Notes: generated by a model not told the origin, from the sequence alone. Numbered from the stretch's first letter, positions 27,844 through 37,057 are shown. The stretch: DNA of 64,000 bases from Pseudomonas sp. KU43P (GCF_033095865.1 NZ_AP019365.1:3507501-3571500), one strand, 5' to 3'. Made by a program: numbers and translations.

Positions 27844-28398
27844 ATGCTAGGAGATGCAATGCGAAGGAGCACACCCCATAAGGCTTTACCTCTAGGTACC
27901 GAAAAGGCCGCTTTCTATCGATGGTCTGGTCTGCAGCACCGTGCTTGGGTGGGTGGACTACTGGCACTTGGTTTAGCTCACACAATTCCGGCCAGCGCAT
28001 CTGATTTCCAAACGGCGAAGTCCGGCAAAGCGAAAGCTCAACAGGAGAGACCCTGCATGCAAATCTCAGTAGGCGAGCGACATTACAAAATCAGGTTGGC
28101 TGACACTGAGGCAGCTCGTGCCTTCTCCTCGTTGATACCGCTGACGCTCGAAATGGCCGATCTCAACAGTAACGAAAAGTATGTGGATCTCGCGGTATCA
28201 CTCCCTAAGGATGCGAGCGTTCCAGGAACGATCAAGGTAGGGGACGTCATGCTGTATGGATCGAAGACCCTGGTGGTCTTCTACAAGACATTCAAAACGC
28301 CCTACTCCTACACCCTTATCGGAAACATTGAAAACCCCGATGGACTGATGCAGATGCTTGGCAGTGACGTTATCCGAGTCGAATTTTCCCAGCACTGA
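27844..28398 (+). CDS. Exported cyclophilin-like protein
   Basis: 184 residues. A hydrophobic segment near 35-50 (VGGLLALGLAHTIPASA) looks like a signal peptide after a long n-region, so the true start may be further in. The C-terminal 115 residues match the cyclophilin-like fold (LPLTLEMADLN-type region and GDVMLYGSKTLVVFY). Often paired with small redox or cupin genes; function not established. Confidence 0.75.
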   Translation: MLGDAMRRSTPHKALPLGTEKAAFYRWSGLQHRAWVGGLLALGLAHTIPASASDFQTAKSGKAKAQQERPCMQISVGERHYKIRLADTEAARAFSSLIPLTLEMADLNSNEKYVDLAVSLPKDASVPGTIKVGDVMLYGSKTLVVFYKTFKTPYSYTLIGNIENPDGLMQMLGSDVIRVEFSQH

Positions 28399-28430
28399 AA
28401 GCCGGCTGGACATCTGCATCACGCAAGCTC

Positions 28431-29321
28431 CTACTCGCTTCGGAGTGCTTCAAGAACAACCCTGAAAGCAGCGGTTTGCTGCCGGCGCGTGGGGTAGTAA
28501 AGATGATAACCAGGGAAGGGTTCTGACCACCCCGCCAATACCTCTTCAAGGGCACCGCTGTCGATGTGCGCCTGAGCGTGCAGATCAGTCACCTGGGCCA
28601 CACCCACCCCTGCCAGACAGGCATCCAGTATCTGCAACGAACTATTCATGATCAGCGGCCCTTGTACCCGGACGCGGAACTCGCTGCCATCATGGGTGAA
28701 CTCCCAAGGATAAAGGCCGCCGTGCGTAGGCAACCGCAGGTTGATGCACCTGTGGGCCATCAACTCCTCGGGTTGGCGGGGCACTCCATACCGCTTCAAG
28801 TAGGCGGGTGAGGCTACGGTAACCATCCGCATGGGCGGCCCAATGGGCACAGCCACCATGTCTGTATCGATGATGCCGCCCAAACGTACACCCGCATCGA
28901 AACGCTCGGCAACGATGTCAGTCAGGCCGTAATCGGTCATCAATTCAATCGTGACATCTGGGTAGGACTCGATCACCGGCTTCAATTTCGGCCATAGAAC
29001 ATGGCGGGCGGCGAATTCATCGGCTGTGATCCGCATCGTCCCTGAGGGGTGTTGCCCAAATTCGGTCAGGGCACCAAGGTGACCATCGATTTGATCCAAT
29101 AGCGGCGCGATATCATGAAGCAGTTTTTCCCCTGCCTCCGTCCGCGTGACGCTCCTGGTGGTGCGGGTGAGGAGCCGAACACCGAGACGCTCCTCAAGGC
29201 CCCTTACTGTCTGGCTGACGGCTGAAGGTGACACACCCAATCGTGCCGCTGCCCGGGTGAAATTACTTTCCCTGGCGACAGCCACAAAGACCACCAGATC
29301 ACTCAGATTGTCTGCTTTCAT
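28431..29321 (-). CDS. LysR-family transcriptional regulator
   Basis: 296 residues from the ATG at 29321; a TTG at 29339 is less likely. N-terminal winged helix (FTRAAARLGVSPSAVSQTVRGLEERLGVRLL) and C-terminal substrate-binding domain. Divergent from the cupin-cupin-decarboxylase operon, which it probably controls; the roughly 100-base gap has room for a LysR box. Confidence 0.93.
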   Translation of the reverse strand: MKADNLSDLVVFVAVARESNFTRAAARLGVSPSAVSQTVRGLEERLGVRLLTRTTRSVTRTEAGEKLLHDIAPLLDQIDGHLGALTEFGQHPSGTMRITADEFAARHVLWPKLKPVIESYPDVTIELMTDYGLTDIVAERFDAGVRLGGIIDTDMVAVPIGPPMRMVTVASPAYLKRYGVPRQPEELMAHRCINLRLPTHGGLYPWEFTHDGSEFRVRVQGPLIMNSSLQILDACLAGVGVAQVTDLHAQAHIDSGALEEVLAGWSEPFPGYHLYYPTRRQQTAAFRVVLEALRSE

Positions 29322-29424
29322 TGTTAAGCCCAGCTTCAAACCGAATTCTTGATTTTGCTAATACTCGAATTAAAGCGCGGTCGCTACAGTTGTCTCAATT
29401 ACATTTTTGAGAGGCTGAAACACC

Positions 29425-29868
29425 ATGGCGGACAACAACCTTTCCAGCGTGGCCATGCAAATCCACCGTGCCGGCTCGGCCAATGCGATCCCGGGGCCTG
29501 CTGAATGGTTCACGGGGCGAGTACGCATCGACCGCGCTTTCACAGCCCCTGCCCCCGCTAGAGTTGGCGTTGCGGTGGTCAACTTCGAGCCAGGTGCTCG
29601 TACCCACTGGCACACTCATCCTCTGGGCCAAGCCTTGCTAGTGACCGATGGGGTCGGCTGGACGCAATGTGAATATGGCCCGAAGACCGAGATCCGCGCA
29701 GGTGATCTGATCTGGTGCAACTGCGGACGCCGGCACTGGCATGGCGCGACCGATACTACGGCTATGCAGCATGTCGCGATCAATGAGTATATGGATGGCA
29801 AGGCCGTCGATTGGCTGGAGCCAGTGACTGACGTTGTCTACCTGAGTGGCCCGCTGGAAAAAGGCTGA
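29425..29868 (+). CDS. Cupin-domain protein
   Basis: 147 residues. The cupin metal motif is clear: HWHTHPLGQALLVT (two His, Gln in the Glu position) and RRHWHGAT with the third His. No signal peptide. First gene of the LysR-divergent operon and about half identical to the next cupin. Such small cupins often accompany carboxymuconolactone-decarboxylase-family proteins. Confidence 0.9.
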   Translation: MADNNLSSVAMQIHRAGSANAIPGPAEWFTGRVRIDRAFTAPAPARVGVAVVNFEPGARTHWHTHPLGQALLVTDGVGWTQCEYGPKTEIRAGDLIWCNCGRRHWHGATDTTAMQHVAINEYMDGKAVDWLEPVTDVVYLSGPLEKG

Positions 29869-29901
29869 GCTGAGGTCACGTGCTACCCAAGATCTCTGAC
29901 C

Positions 29902-30414
29902 ATGAGGGTTTTCAACATGAATGCTCACCCCATTACAGCTGCGATATGCCTCTCTGCTTTGCAACTCGCATCGAGCGAAGCAGCTGAAAATGCCTCACCC
30001 CGCCAACAGGAAATAACCAGAGCGGGTAAACAGGCCTCTATGGTTGGCCCCTCTCAATTCTTCACCGGTGACGTGCGGATTGATCCGGTGTGGCCTGCGG
30101 ACTCGGGTATTAGCGCCTCGGGAAGCTTCGTGACATTCGAGCCGGGGGCACGTTCTGCATGGCATACCCATCCTGCTGGCCAGCAGCTGGTGGTCACTTC
30201 GGGGGTAGGCCTGACTCAACAATGGGGCGGCCTTATCCAGGAGGTTCGTCCTGGGGATGTCGTGTGGTGCCCTCCAGGCATTAAGCATTGGCATGGAGCT
30301 GCCCCCACAACGAGCATGACGCACCTTGCTGTTACAGCGACAGCTGAAGGCAAAAATGTCCACTGGTTGGAGAAAGTGACCGATGAACAATACAGCGGGC
30401 CGCGTGCTAAGTAA
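29902..30414 (+). CDS. Exported cupin-domain protein
   Basis: 170 residues with an N-terminal signal-like segment (ITAAICLSALQLASSEA). Cupin motif AWHTHPAGQQLVVT and IKHWHGAAP. A paralogue of the preceding cupin with an added export signal. Overlaps the next gene by 32 bases, so expression is coupled. Confidence 0.9.
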   Translation: MRVFNMNAHPITAAICLSALQLASSEAAENASPRQQEITRAGKQASMVGPSQFFTGDVRIDPVWPADSGISASGSFVTFEPGARSAWHTHPAGQQLVVTSGVGLTQQWGGLIQEVRPGDVVWCPPGIKHWHGAAPTTSMTHLAVTATAEGKNVHWLEKVTDEQYSGPRAK

Positions 30415-31180
30415 GTGGATCAATGCCGGGATAGCAACCACAATCATGATTGGACTAGGCGCTACGGAGATGGCCTCGTCTGATCCCTTCGGAACGGACA
30501 ATGTCATGAGCCACCCCATTTCATCCCAATCAAATTCCAAGTCGCTGAGCGAGCAACAACAAGCGGTTGTCGTCGTAGCCGCGCTTGCTGCCATTGGTGA
30601 CTTGCCCCGCTTGAACACTGCTCTGGATCAGGCCTTGGATTTGAAACTAACGGTCAGCGAACTGCGTGAGGTGCTTGTACAACTCTACGCCTATGCCGGC
30701 TTCCCCCGATCTCTGAACGCGCTGACGGAGCTGATGCAGGTGCTGGAATCACGCAAACAGCGCGGCATCTTTGACGATCCAGGTCGCGAACCTAGCCGTC
30801 CAATACCTCAAGGTGACGCCCTGCTGGCCGCAGGTACCGCTAACCAGACGAAGTTGTCGGGTTCGCCGGTTGAGGGGCCCCTGTTCGATTTTGCCCCGAT
30901 AGCTAACCAATACCTCCGCACTCACCTGTTTGGTGACATATTCGAACGAGACACCTTGGATTGGAAGACGCGTGAGCTGGCCACAGTGGGAATGCTTTCC
31001 GCGCTTGCGGGAGTCGAGCCACAGCTTCAGGCACACATGCGAATCAGCACAAATACAGGAGTTACGATTCCGCAGCTACGCCATCTCTGTCAAACCTTGA
31101 GTGACAGTGTGGACACTCAGGCCGGTGATCGAGCCGCAAATGCTCTAGAAAAACACGTGGCAAGCACTGCCGAGGGATGA
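30383..31180 (+). CDS. Carboxymuconolactone decarboxylase family protein
   Basis: 265 residues. A hydrophobic N-terminal segment may be a signal peptide. Two CMD/AhpD-like repeats: LTVSELREVLVQLYAYAGFPRSLNA and DWKTRELATVGMLSALAGVEPQLQAH. The classical CxxC of AhpD is absent, so peroxidase activity is unlikely. Third gene of the cupin operon. Confidence 0.9.
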   Translation: MNNTAGRVLSKWINAGIATTIMIGLGATEMASSDPFGTDNVMSHPISSQSNSKSLSEQQQAVVVVAALAAIGDLPRLNTALDQALDLKLTVSELREVLVQLYAYAGFPRSLNALTELMQVLESRKQRGIFDDPGREPSRPIPQGDALLAAGTANQTKLSGSPVEGPLFDFAPIANQYLRTHLFGDIFERDTLDWKTRELATVGMLSALAGVEPQLQAHMRISTNTGVTIPQLRHLCQTLSDSVDTQAGDRAANALEKHVASTAEG

Positions 31181-31397
31181 TTAGCCGTGGACAGATGATC
31201 AACTGTGGCACGCTCTGGGTAATCAAAAGTGCCCTCCAGCTGAATCTCTTCACTCAGTTTCTGCAGATGAAGGTGATGCTCGCGAGCAACGCTATCAAGC
31301 GTTTCCTGATTCAGAAATGCAGGGCGTTGCGAACCATCTTGTGATCAAAGGCCCGAGCCGGCACTTTTTCTGGGGCTGCCCGAATACCACGAGTCAT
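31117..31397 (-). pseudogene. Frameshifted remnant of a small protein
   Basis: From an ATG at 31397 the frame reads MTRGIRAAPEKV onwards to NALHF and stops at 31311. Restoring one base after that point gives LNQETLDSVAREHHLHLQ and EEIQLEGTFDYPERATVDHL, natural coding sequence. The end runs into the opposite-strand CMD gene, so the 3' part is probably truncated. Family unknown. The assignment rests on coding character alone. Confidence 0.35.
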
Positions 31398-31504
31398 CTT
31401 GTTCGACTAATGGTTAAACAGCTGGTGTCAGTGATGAATTTTTAGGTAGCAGAGCGCAACTTTTGCACCTTGCATGTTGGTGACCGATCTCGGAAGGCCG
31501 GTTG

Positions 31505-31684
31505 CTAATGGCCTTTCTCTGTGGGGCCGAGGGCTCGGATCTGATAGTCGGTAACGGTCTGAAAGCGATGCTCAGCCAACAGCCTGAGGCGCTCCAGCTC
31601 AGCTCCAACCACCCCTTGAGCCTGGGCCTGATGGTACAGCGTCAGGGCTTCCACGGCCTCCAGATACAGGGGGTGGTCAGGCAT
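31505..31684 (-). CDS. Small conserved Pseudomonas-type protein
   Basis: 59 residues from the ATG at 31684 with AAGGTG upstream. Starts MPDHPLYLEAVEALTLYHQ and is acidic and helical. The codon use and ribosome site support a real gene, and I associate this N-terminus with small Pseudomonas proteins of unknown role. The 200 bases upstream contain no other gene. Confidence 0.65.
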   Translation of the reverse strand: MPDHPLYLEAVEALTLYHQAQAQGVVGAELERLRLLAEHRFQTVTDYQIRALGPTEKGH

Positions 31685-31815
31685 GAGCACCTTGATCAGA
31701 TCTCGTTTTACGAACCAAACGGTGGTTGCTAGCCCTTCGCCTCGATAGTGTTCACGGCTTTTTCACATGCAGTATGGGAGCGTTAGCTATCCCTACGTGT
31801 GATAGAAGCTCCTTT

Positions 31816-31840
31816 GCCCGCCCCCAGCGGGCTTTCTTTT
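31816..31840 (+). terminator. Rho-independent terminator
   Basis: GCCCGC (31816-31821) and GCGGGC (31827-31832) are followed by TTTCTTTT. It reads on the plus strand although no plus-strand gene lies directly upstream, so it may be left from a lost gene. It lies just past the end of the convergent umuC gene. Confidence 0.7.
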
Positions 31841-31887
31841 GCCCGCAAACTCTCTTCAGCACGTATGAAGAGCGCACCCATGCCCCC

Positions 31888-33168
31888 CTATTTGCAGTAG
31901 ACAGTCCAAAGCTCGTCGACCCGCGTCGTGAAGCTCTGGCTCATCATCTCCCGCCGCATTCCCCAGGTTGGATCAACAGGCACACTGGCCAGACGCATCG
32001 TCCCCCTACCCCACCTGCCATTAACCGCATCGAGCACACCCATCAACTTCTCGCTCGCCACTGGCTGAGCAGCTGCGAACAGGTCGCCAGTGATTTCGTT
32101 CGGCTGGCTGAGGTCGAGCAGCAGTACTTCAGCCTTGCTATAGCGGAAGCCCTCCCGATAAACCCGCTCCACCCCCTCCTGCGCAGCTTTTGTTAGCAAA
32201 CGGGAGTCGTCAGTCGGGTACGGAAGTTCGACCAAGACACCATTGGCGTACTTGGCCTCATCCGGATTGAACATCCCGGTGCGGATGCTCACGCGTAGAC
32301 GTTTGCAGAGTGACTGCTGGGCTCGAAGTTTCTCAGCAGCCCTGGACGTGTAGGTGGCCACCGCCTCCTTGATTGGGGCCAGCTCAGTGAGCCGGGTACC
32401 GAACATGCGGCTGCAGCAAATTTCCTTCTTAGGTGGATCAGGGTCATCCAGCTCCAGGCAGGTGGTGCCGCCAAGCTCGCGCACGGTTTTTTCCAGCACA
32501 ACGCTGAACTGCTTTCGGAGCGACCAAGCATCGGCGTGTGCCAGCTCCCATGCGGTACGAATATCGATAGCCGCTAGGTGGGCGGAGAGGCGACGACCAA
32601 TGCCCCAAACATCCCCCGCATCGCATTTCTTGAGCACCCAGTTGCGCTTCACCTCATCGCGCAGGTCTACGACGCCACCGGTATGGCTCTGCCATTTTTT
32701 GGCAGCATGATTGGCTAGCTTGGCGAGGGTCTTCGTTGACGCGATGCCGACGCCGACTGGGATGCCGGTTTTCCGATAAACCTCCGCGCGAATTTTCCGG
32801 CCTAATCGCTCTAGGTCACCCGGCATGCCAGTGAGCTCAGCGAAGGCTTCGTCAATGCTGTATACCTCTGCAACCGGTACCATTGATTCAATGACCGTCA
32901 TGACTCGCTCGGACATGTCACCATAGAGCTCGTAGTTCGACGAGCAAGCCACTATGCCGTGCTTGCGAAGTTTGTCTTTGATCTGGAAGTACGGCTCACC
33001 CATCTTCACGAAAGGCTTGGCATCAGCCGAGCGAGCGATCACACAGCCATCGTTGTTGCTCAACACGACGACGGGTTTGTTGCGAATGTCGAGGCGGAAT
33101 ACCCGCTCGCAGCTGGCGTAGAAACTGTTGCAGTCGATGAGGGCGAATACCCGCTCAGGCTTTGTCAT
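31888..33168 (-). CDS. umuC: UmuC-type Y-family DNA polymerase V subunit
   Basis: 426 residues from the ATG at 33168. Polymerase motifs: FALIDCNSFYASCERVF with the first metal-binding Asp, and YSIDEAFAEL with the catalytic DE pair; GIGRRLSAHLAAI is the helix-hairpin-helix region. The C-terminal little-finger domain is complete. It copies past DNA lesions with UmuD' during SOS. It overlaps umuD by 14 bases. Plasmid and island umuDC copies in Pseudomonas are often called rulAB. Confidence 0.95.
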   Translation of the reverse strand: MTKPERVFALIDCNSFYASCERVFRLDIRNKPVVVLSNNDGCVIARSADAKPFVKMGEPYFQIKDKLRKHGIVACSSNYELYGDMSERVMTVIESMVPVAEVYSIDEAFAELTGMPGDLERLGRKIRAEVYRKTGIPVGVGIASTKTLAKLANHAAKKWQSHTGGVVDLRDEVKRNWVLKKCDAGDVWGIGRRLSAHLAAIDIRTAWELAHADAWSLRKQFSVVLEKTVRELGGTTCLELDDPDPPKKEICCSRMFGTRLTELAPIKEAVATYTSRAAEKLRAQQSLCKRLRVSIRTGMFNPDEAKYANGVLVELPYPTDDSRLLTKAAQEGVERVYREGFRYSKAEVLLLDLSQPNEITGDLFAAAQPVASEKLMGVLDAVNGRWGRGTMRLASVPVDPTWGMRREMMSQSFTTRVDELWTVYCK

Positions 33169-33583
33169 GACTGCGCACACTGAAAGTTACGACACCCCAC
33201 ACTTGGAGTTCTTCCCCTTCGAGCAGGTACCTTGATGGATATCGTGGGTTCTCCGATTTGAGCACCACTTGGCTGCCATCACGAGCCAGGCGCTTGCAGA
33301 GTGGTTCGCAGTTGACCGCCGCGATGACAATGTGGCCTGGCTCAGCCTCGATGGAGCGATCCACGATCACGAGGTCGCCAGGGTAGATGCCGGCACCGAT
33401 CATCGAGTCGCCCTCTACACGCACCAGGTAAATGTGCGGAGCGCGGACGTCGAGTAGCTCATCAAGGGAAATGCGCTTTTCGAGGTGGTCGGCTGCAGGC
33501 GAAGGAAAACCTGCCGGGACATGGAAGGAAAAGAGTGGGAGCTTCGCTCCGGTTGGTTCGAGTGGGCCGAGTATGGTGACCAT
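33155..33583 (-). CDS. umuD: UmuD-type S24 self-cleaving SOS protein
   Basis: 142 residues from the ATG at 33583. Cleavage site A24-G25 (HVPAGFPSP), catalytic Ser60 (VEGDSMIGAG) and Lys97 (EPLCKRL) are all in place. RecA-stimulated self-cleavage gives UmuD', the partner of UmuC. A perfect LexA box lies 17 bases upstream, so the operon is SOS-controlled. Confidence 0.95.
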   Translation of the reverse strand: MVTILGPLEPTGAKLPLFSFHVPAGFPSPAADHLEKRISLDELLDVRAPHIYLVRVEGDSMIGAGIYPGDLVIVDRSIEAEPGHIVIAAVNCEPLCKRLARDGSQVVLKSENPRYPSRYLLEGEELQVWGVVTFSVRSHDKA

Positions 33584-33599
33584 GCCTAAAACGCCTGTA

Positions 33600-33615
33600 C
33601 TGTATATTTGTACAG
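33600..33615 (-). promoter_or_regulatory. LexA (SOS) box of umuDC
   Basis: CTGTATATTTGTACAG is a 16-base match to CTGT-N8-ACAG, placed immediately upstream of the umuD start. Confidence 0.93.
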
Positions 33616-33752
33616 TTAAGCGCTTTGCAAGCGTCCGGTCAATCTGGATAAGCAATGACGAGATGGCCGGGGATTCGACGGAAGGTGGACTGGTAGCCGA
33701 AAAAAGCCCGAGCATCAGGCACGGGCCGCTCAGAGAGCAACACCCGCCCTAA

Positions 33753-34025
33753 TCAGTTATCCAGTTCGTCTTTGATGATCTTCCCGTCGTGCGGATCAAC
33801 TTGGAATTCATACCGCTTGCCATCAGCCTTGATGCCCTCACCTTCCCAATGACCATCGTCGGCTTCGATCTTGGTGATCTGGGTGTAACCTGCGCCTTTC
33901 AAGGTGGCCTCAGCCTGATCCTTGTTTACCTTCCAGTCAGCACCAGGCGTATCTGCCCAAGCGGAAGAAGCTCCCATAGCACCAACCAATGCAAGGCCGG
34001 TGAACAGTCGAGTCATTGCTTTCAT
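33753..34025 (-). CDS. Exported PepSY-domain protein
   Basis: 90 residues from the ATG at 34025 with AGGA upstream. Signal peptide (FTGLALVGAMGASSAWA) followed by a PepSY domain: KVNKDQAEATLKGAGYTQIT, then FQVDPHDGKII. Periplasmic; may modulate protease or metal handling. Monocistronic in appearance. Confidence 0.88.
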   Translation of the reverse strand: MKAMTRLFTGLALVGAMGASSAWADTPGADWKVNKDQAEATLKGAGYTQITKIEADDGHWEGEGIKADGKRYEFQVDPHDGKIIKDELDN

Positions 34026-34147
34026 CGCTAACATCCTTTTTGCTGTGAATGTGAACATGCGACCTGCCTCTAGCGATCCGGGTTCAGTCGAAGAGTTCGT
34101 GCAGGAATTGCATCGGCACTCAGCCCGACTGAAGTGAGCAATCAGCA

Positions 34148-34378
34148 TTACGCGGCGGAAACCTCTATCTGAGACAATCCAAGCAACTCGGCTTGAGCTA
34201 GGATGTCGTCCGGTGATGAATCAGCTGCAGGCAGTACAAGGCTGTTTTCACTATCCCCGAAGTGCAACACGATTAGGTGCATTGCAGCCTCATGACGCCT
34301 GAGCTCGTCCTGCTCTAACTCCAGTCGGTAACTTTTCGGCTCTTCAGCCAAGCGATATTGAATGTTGTAAGTGGCCAT
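34148..34378 (-). CDS. Small hypothetical protein
   Basis: 76 residues from the ATG at 34378 with GAGG at a good distance. Starts MATYNIQYRLAEEPKSYRLE; a compact alpha/beta protein with an acidic C-terminus. No family recognised. Coding character is good. Confidence 0.7.
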   Translation of the reverse strand: MATYNIQYRLAEEPKSYRLELEQDELRRHEAAMHLIVLHFGDSENSLVLPAADSSPDDILAQAELLGLSQIEVSAA

Positions 34379-34477
34379 GCTCACCTCAAGGTCTACGGGA
34401 CTACTAAACCTGACCATCAGGATAACAATCTGTTCCTATGAGGATTGGGCCGCTGGGTTAATACCTGGTCATGCCTG

Positions 34478-34891
34478 CTACTCGACGATTTGCTGATCGA
34501 ATGGGGCAAGCGACGAGAGATCCCTCGAAAGCAGCGCAGCTGCTGTGGGCTTAAGCATGGTTGGGTTCAGCTGAGCCCACGCTACCCACCTGCAGGCCTC
34601 GATCCGCTTCCCTAAGACAACCCGGCAGCCATCAGGTATCTCAGTGCAAAAGAGGTGGTGGAGGATTTTCCCCACCTGGACGGTGCCAGTACCGTGCAGA
34701 CCGGAGCAATGCAGCGATAGCTCACTCCAAAGCTCGCGCGCAGCTGCAACGATTGGCTCCTCACCTGCAGCGAGTGCCCCACTCGGAAACTTCCACTTGG
34801 CGCCCTTTCTGCGCACAAGCAGAACTTTGTCGTTGTGGGTACAGATAATAGTGGTTTTGGCTCTGACTGGACGATGCTTGAATACGCTCAT
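34478..34891 (-). CDS. Divergent Nudix-like protein
   Basis: 137 residues from the ATG at 34891 with AGGTG upstream. Nudix fold recognisable (TTIICTHNDKVLLVRRKG), but the box is altered: GALAAGEEPIVAAARELWSE then LSL, with Ser in place of one metal-binding Glu and of the conserved Gly. Catalysis may be weak or lost. Related to the broken Nudix gene at 40567. Confidence 0.75.
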   Translation of the reverse strand: MSVFKHRPVRAKTTIICTHNDKVLLVRRKGAKWKFPSGALAAGEEPIVAAARELWSELSLHCSGLHGTGTVQVGKILHHLFCTEIPDGCRVVLGKRIEACRWVAWAQLNPTMLKPTAAALLSRDLSSLAPFDQQIVE

Positions 34892-35139
34892 GACAAATCG
34901 CACCTCGATAACGCGCGACATCCTGAACGCTGATGTGACCTTCCATACGATGGATGACCTGACGGATTGAAGTTCAGTTCCGACCAGCATTTTGACGGCT
35001 CGAATTACTACCTGCTTTGGAATGTCTCGAAACGTTTGAAAGCTCCGGAGTAGAAAGGACAAGCTAGGCTTGCCGTATGGAGATGTGACGAGGGGCCAAG
35101 GATGCGACATCGAGGAGCTGGGCTTGGGCAGAGCCTGCC

Positions 35140-35385
35140 TTGCAACACCATTCGCATCTGGAGTCGCTAGCTGACGGAGCTTGGCTAGACATCCAGGTTC
35201 GGTTATCTCGCACTGGCGACACTCAACTGTTTATCGGGATCTACGGGCAATCCGGCCTAGCACGTGTTGAGGAAGCCTATGCAAAGCGGCCAGGTGAGAC
35301 AGTAACTCGAGCAATGGCGTGGGGCGCTCGCAGAGGTCGGGCACTCGCTAAAACAGGCTCTGAAAGCAAAGCAGGCACTGTTTAG
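35140..35385 (+). CDS. Small protein, paralogue of 35679-35969, lacking a normal start
   Basis: The only start codon in frame is a TTG at 35140. The region from LDIQVRLSRTGDTQLFIG to AMAWGARRGRALA is about 70 percent identical to the oppositely oriented gene at 35679-35969. Similarity continues upstream of the TTG (WAWAEPAL against WKWVDPSL), so the ATG of the ancestral gene appears to be lost. Probably a decayed copy. Family unknown. Confidence 0.5.
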   Translation: MQHHSHLESLADGAWLDIQVRLSRTGDTQLFIGIYGQSGLARVEEAYAKRPGETVTRAMAWGARRGRALAKTGSESKAGTV

Positions 35386-35403
35386 GTCGACGGAGGGAAT
35401 CCC

Positions 35404-35640
35404 ATGATTGATCCGATCATGCAGCTAGACGCAGAGTTAGAGTGGCTGGGTCAGATCGCAGACGAGCTCGAACGGGAGGTAGCTATCTGCCCTCTTACTC
35501 GGCCAACGCTGATCGCGTGGCTAACGGAGTGGGCAGCAAGGCCTGACGGAAAGGCAGGATTGAAGAGGGAGATCCCTCACCTTCCCCAGGCTTTGAAGTC
35601 GGCCTACGCAGAGTGGATTCATCACGGTGGAGGTCGCTGA
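35404..35640 (+). CDS. Small helical hypothetical protein
   Basis: 78 residues with GGAGG before the ATG. Sequence MIDPIMQLDAELEWLGQIAD onward is acidic and helical with ICPLTRPTLIAWLTEWA in the centre. Eighteen bases after the preceding small gene, probably one transcript. Function unknown. Confidence 0.65.
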   Translation: MIDPIMQLDAELEWLGQIADELEREVAICPLTRPTLIAWLTEWAARPDGKAGLKREIPHLPQALKSAYAEWIHHGGGR

Positions 35641-35678
35641 TACTACTGCCAGCGACCACCAATCCGTTACCTAGGCCT

Positions 35679-35969
35679 CTACGCTACATGCTTCTCGGCA
35701 GGACGCTGCTCAGTCGCCAAGCATCTGGCTCGACCTACCCCCCATGCCAACGCTCGTGTCATCGACTCCCCCGGTCGAGAGTCGTAAGCCTCTTCGTGAA
35801 GAGCCATCCCTGAGCCGGCATAGACACCAATGAACAACTGCGTATGGCCCGTCCGCGACAGCCGTACCTGGATGTCCATGCTTGTGCCGTCGTCCAAAGT
35901 TTCATCGTGAGTTCTATGGTGGAGCGATGGATCAACCCATTTCCAAAACACATCACCGCGAATCCGCAT
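35679..35969 (-). CDS. Small conserved protein, intact paralogue of 35140-35385
   Basis: 96 residues from the ATG at 35969 with a strong AGGAGGG site. Core MDIQVRLSRTGHTQLFIGVY and MTRALAWGVGRAR. The two copies face each other across about 300 bases, as left by an inverted duplication. Function unknown. Confidence 0.7.
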   Translation of the reverse strand: MRIRGDVFWKWVDPSLHHRTHDETLDDGTSMDIQVRLSRTGHTQLFIGVYAGSGMALHEEAYDSRPGESMTRALAWGVGRARCLATEQRPAEKHVA

Positions 35970-36241
35970 GCCGCCCTCCTACGACTTTAGTCTTATATGT
36001 GGGGTGCCTCTACCATAGCGCAGCGAAGCGGAAACAACAGCTCCGCCGAGCGGATAATGGCTCATCAATATGACGAAATGTGAGTTATGGTGAAACGAGA
36101 TAGGCGAGCGGCTATCACCTAGAGCGCCTTTCTCTCCGGACAGAACGTCTGCATCGGAATGCAAATCTTGCCCTTCGATTGCCTCAGCGGCACTATCCAT
36201 TCCTACAGCCAAACCCGCTTGGCTGAACGGAGAGGTGATGC

Positions 36242-37057
36242 ATGGACATTCAGCGCCGGAACAACGTCAGAGTCCATGGCGAAGGCACTTCGACTCTGGT
36301 CTTCTCTCATGGCTTCGGCTGCGATCAGACCATGTGGCATTATCTGTTCAAACACTTCACCAACCGCTTTCGCGTGGTGCTGTATGACTTGGTCGGCGCA
36401 GGCAGATCGGATCTGGGTGCGTATGAAAGCGAAAAGTACAGCTCACTGACCGGTTATGCTCAAGACCTGAATGAAGTCATCGATCACTTTGGGCACGGCC
36501 CCGTGATCGTTGTCGGTCATTCGGTGAGTGCGATGATCGGAGCACTGGCCGACCGTCTTTTCCCAAATCGCATAGCCGCTCATATCATGGTTGGGCCTTC
36601 TCCATGCTATATCGATTCTGATGGCTATGTGGGTGGGTTCAAGCTCGAAGACATTCACTCGCTCCTCCACACTTTGGACAGCAACTATCTGGGATGGTCG
36701 AGCGCGATGGCCCCTGCAATCATGGGTTCGCCAGGGCAGCCAGCACTGGGCGATGAACTTACCAATAGTTTCTGCCGCACAGATCCGGAGATCGCGAAGC
36801 AATTCGCACGCGTGACCTTCTTATCCGATAATCGCGAAGACATCGCCGGCCTGGATACCCCGACGCTCATCTTGCAATCCACCGATGACCTGATTGCTCC
36901 GATGGAAGTGGGCCGGTACATGCATGCAACCTTGCCCTACAGTGTTCTTCATCTCGTTGATAATGTGGGACATTGCCCGCACATGAGCGCTCCACAAGCG
37001 TGTGCCAAAGCAATGGACGATTTCCTTCAGCCTTGGGTAGGCGAAAATGTCGGTTGA
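36242..37057 (+). CDS. RsbQ-type alpha/beta hydrolase
   Basis: 271 residues, close to the family length. S94 (GHSVSA), D216 (STDDLIAP) and H244 (NVGHCPHMS) form the catalytic triad in the RsbQ/KAI2 arrangement, and FSHGFGCDQTMW is the RsbQ-type oxyanion segment. Family knowledge: RsbQ is needed for signalling by a partner PAS-domain protein (RsbP in Bacillus), apparently by making a small ligand. Here it overlaps by 11 bases the start of a PAS histidine kinase, strongly suggesting the same partnership. Confidence 0.92.
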   Translation: MDIQRRNNVRVHGEGTSTLVFSHGFGCDQTMWHYLFKHFTNRFRVVLYDLVGAGRSDLGAYESEKYSSLTGYAQDLNEVIDHFGHGPVIVVGHSVSAMIGALADRLFPNRIAAHIMVGPSPCYIDSDGYVGGFKLEDIHSLLHTLDSNYLGWSSAMAPAIMGSPGQPALGDELTNSFCRTDPEIAKQFARVTFLSDNREDIAGLDTPTLILQSTDDLIAPMEVGRYMHATLPYSVLHLVDNVGHCPHMSAPQACAKAMDDFLQPWVGENVG

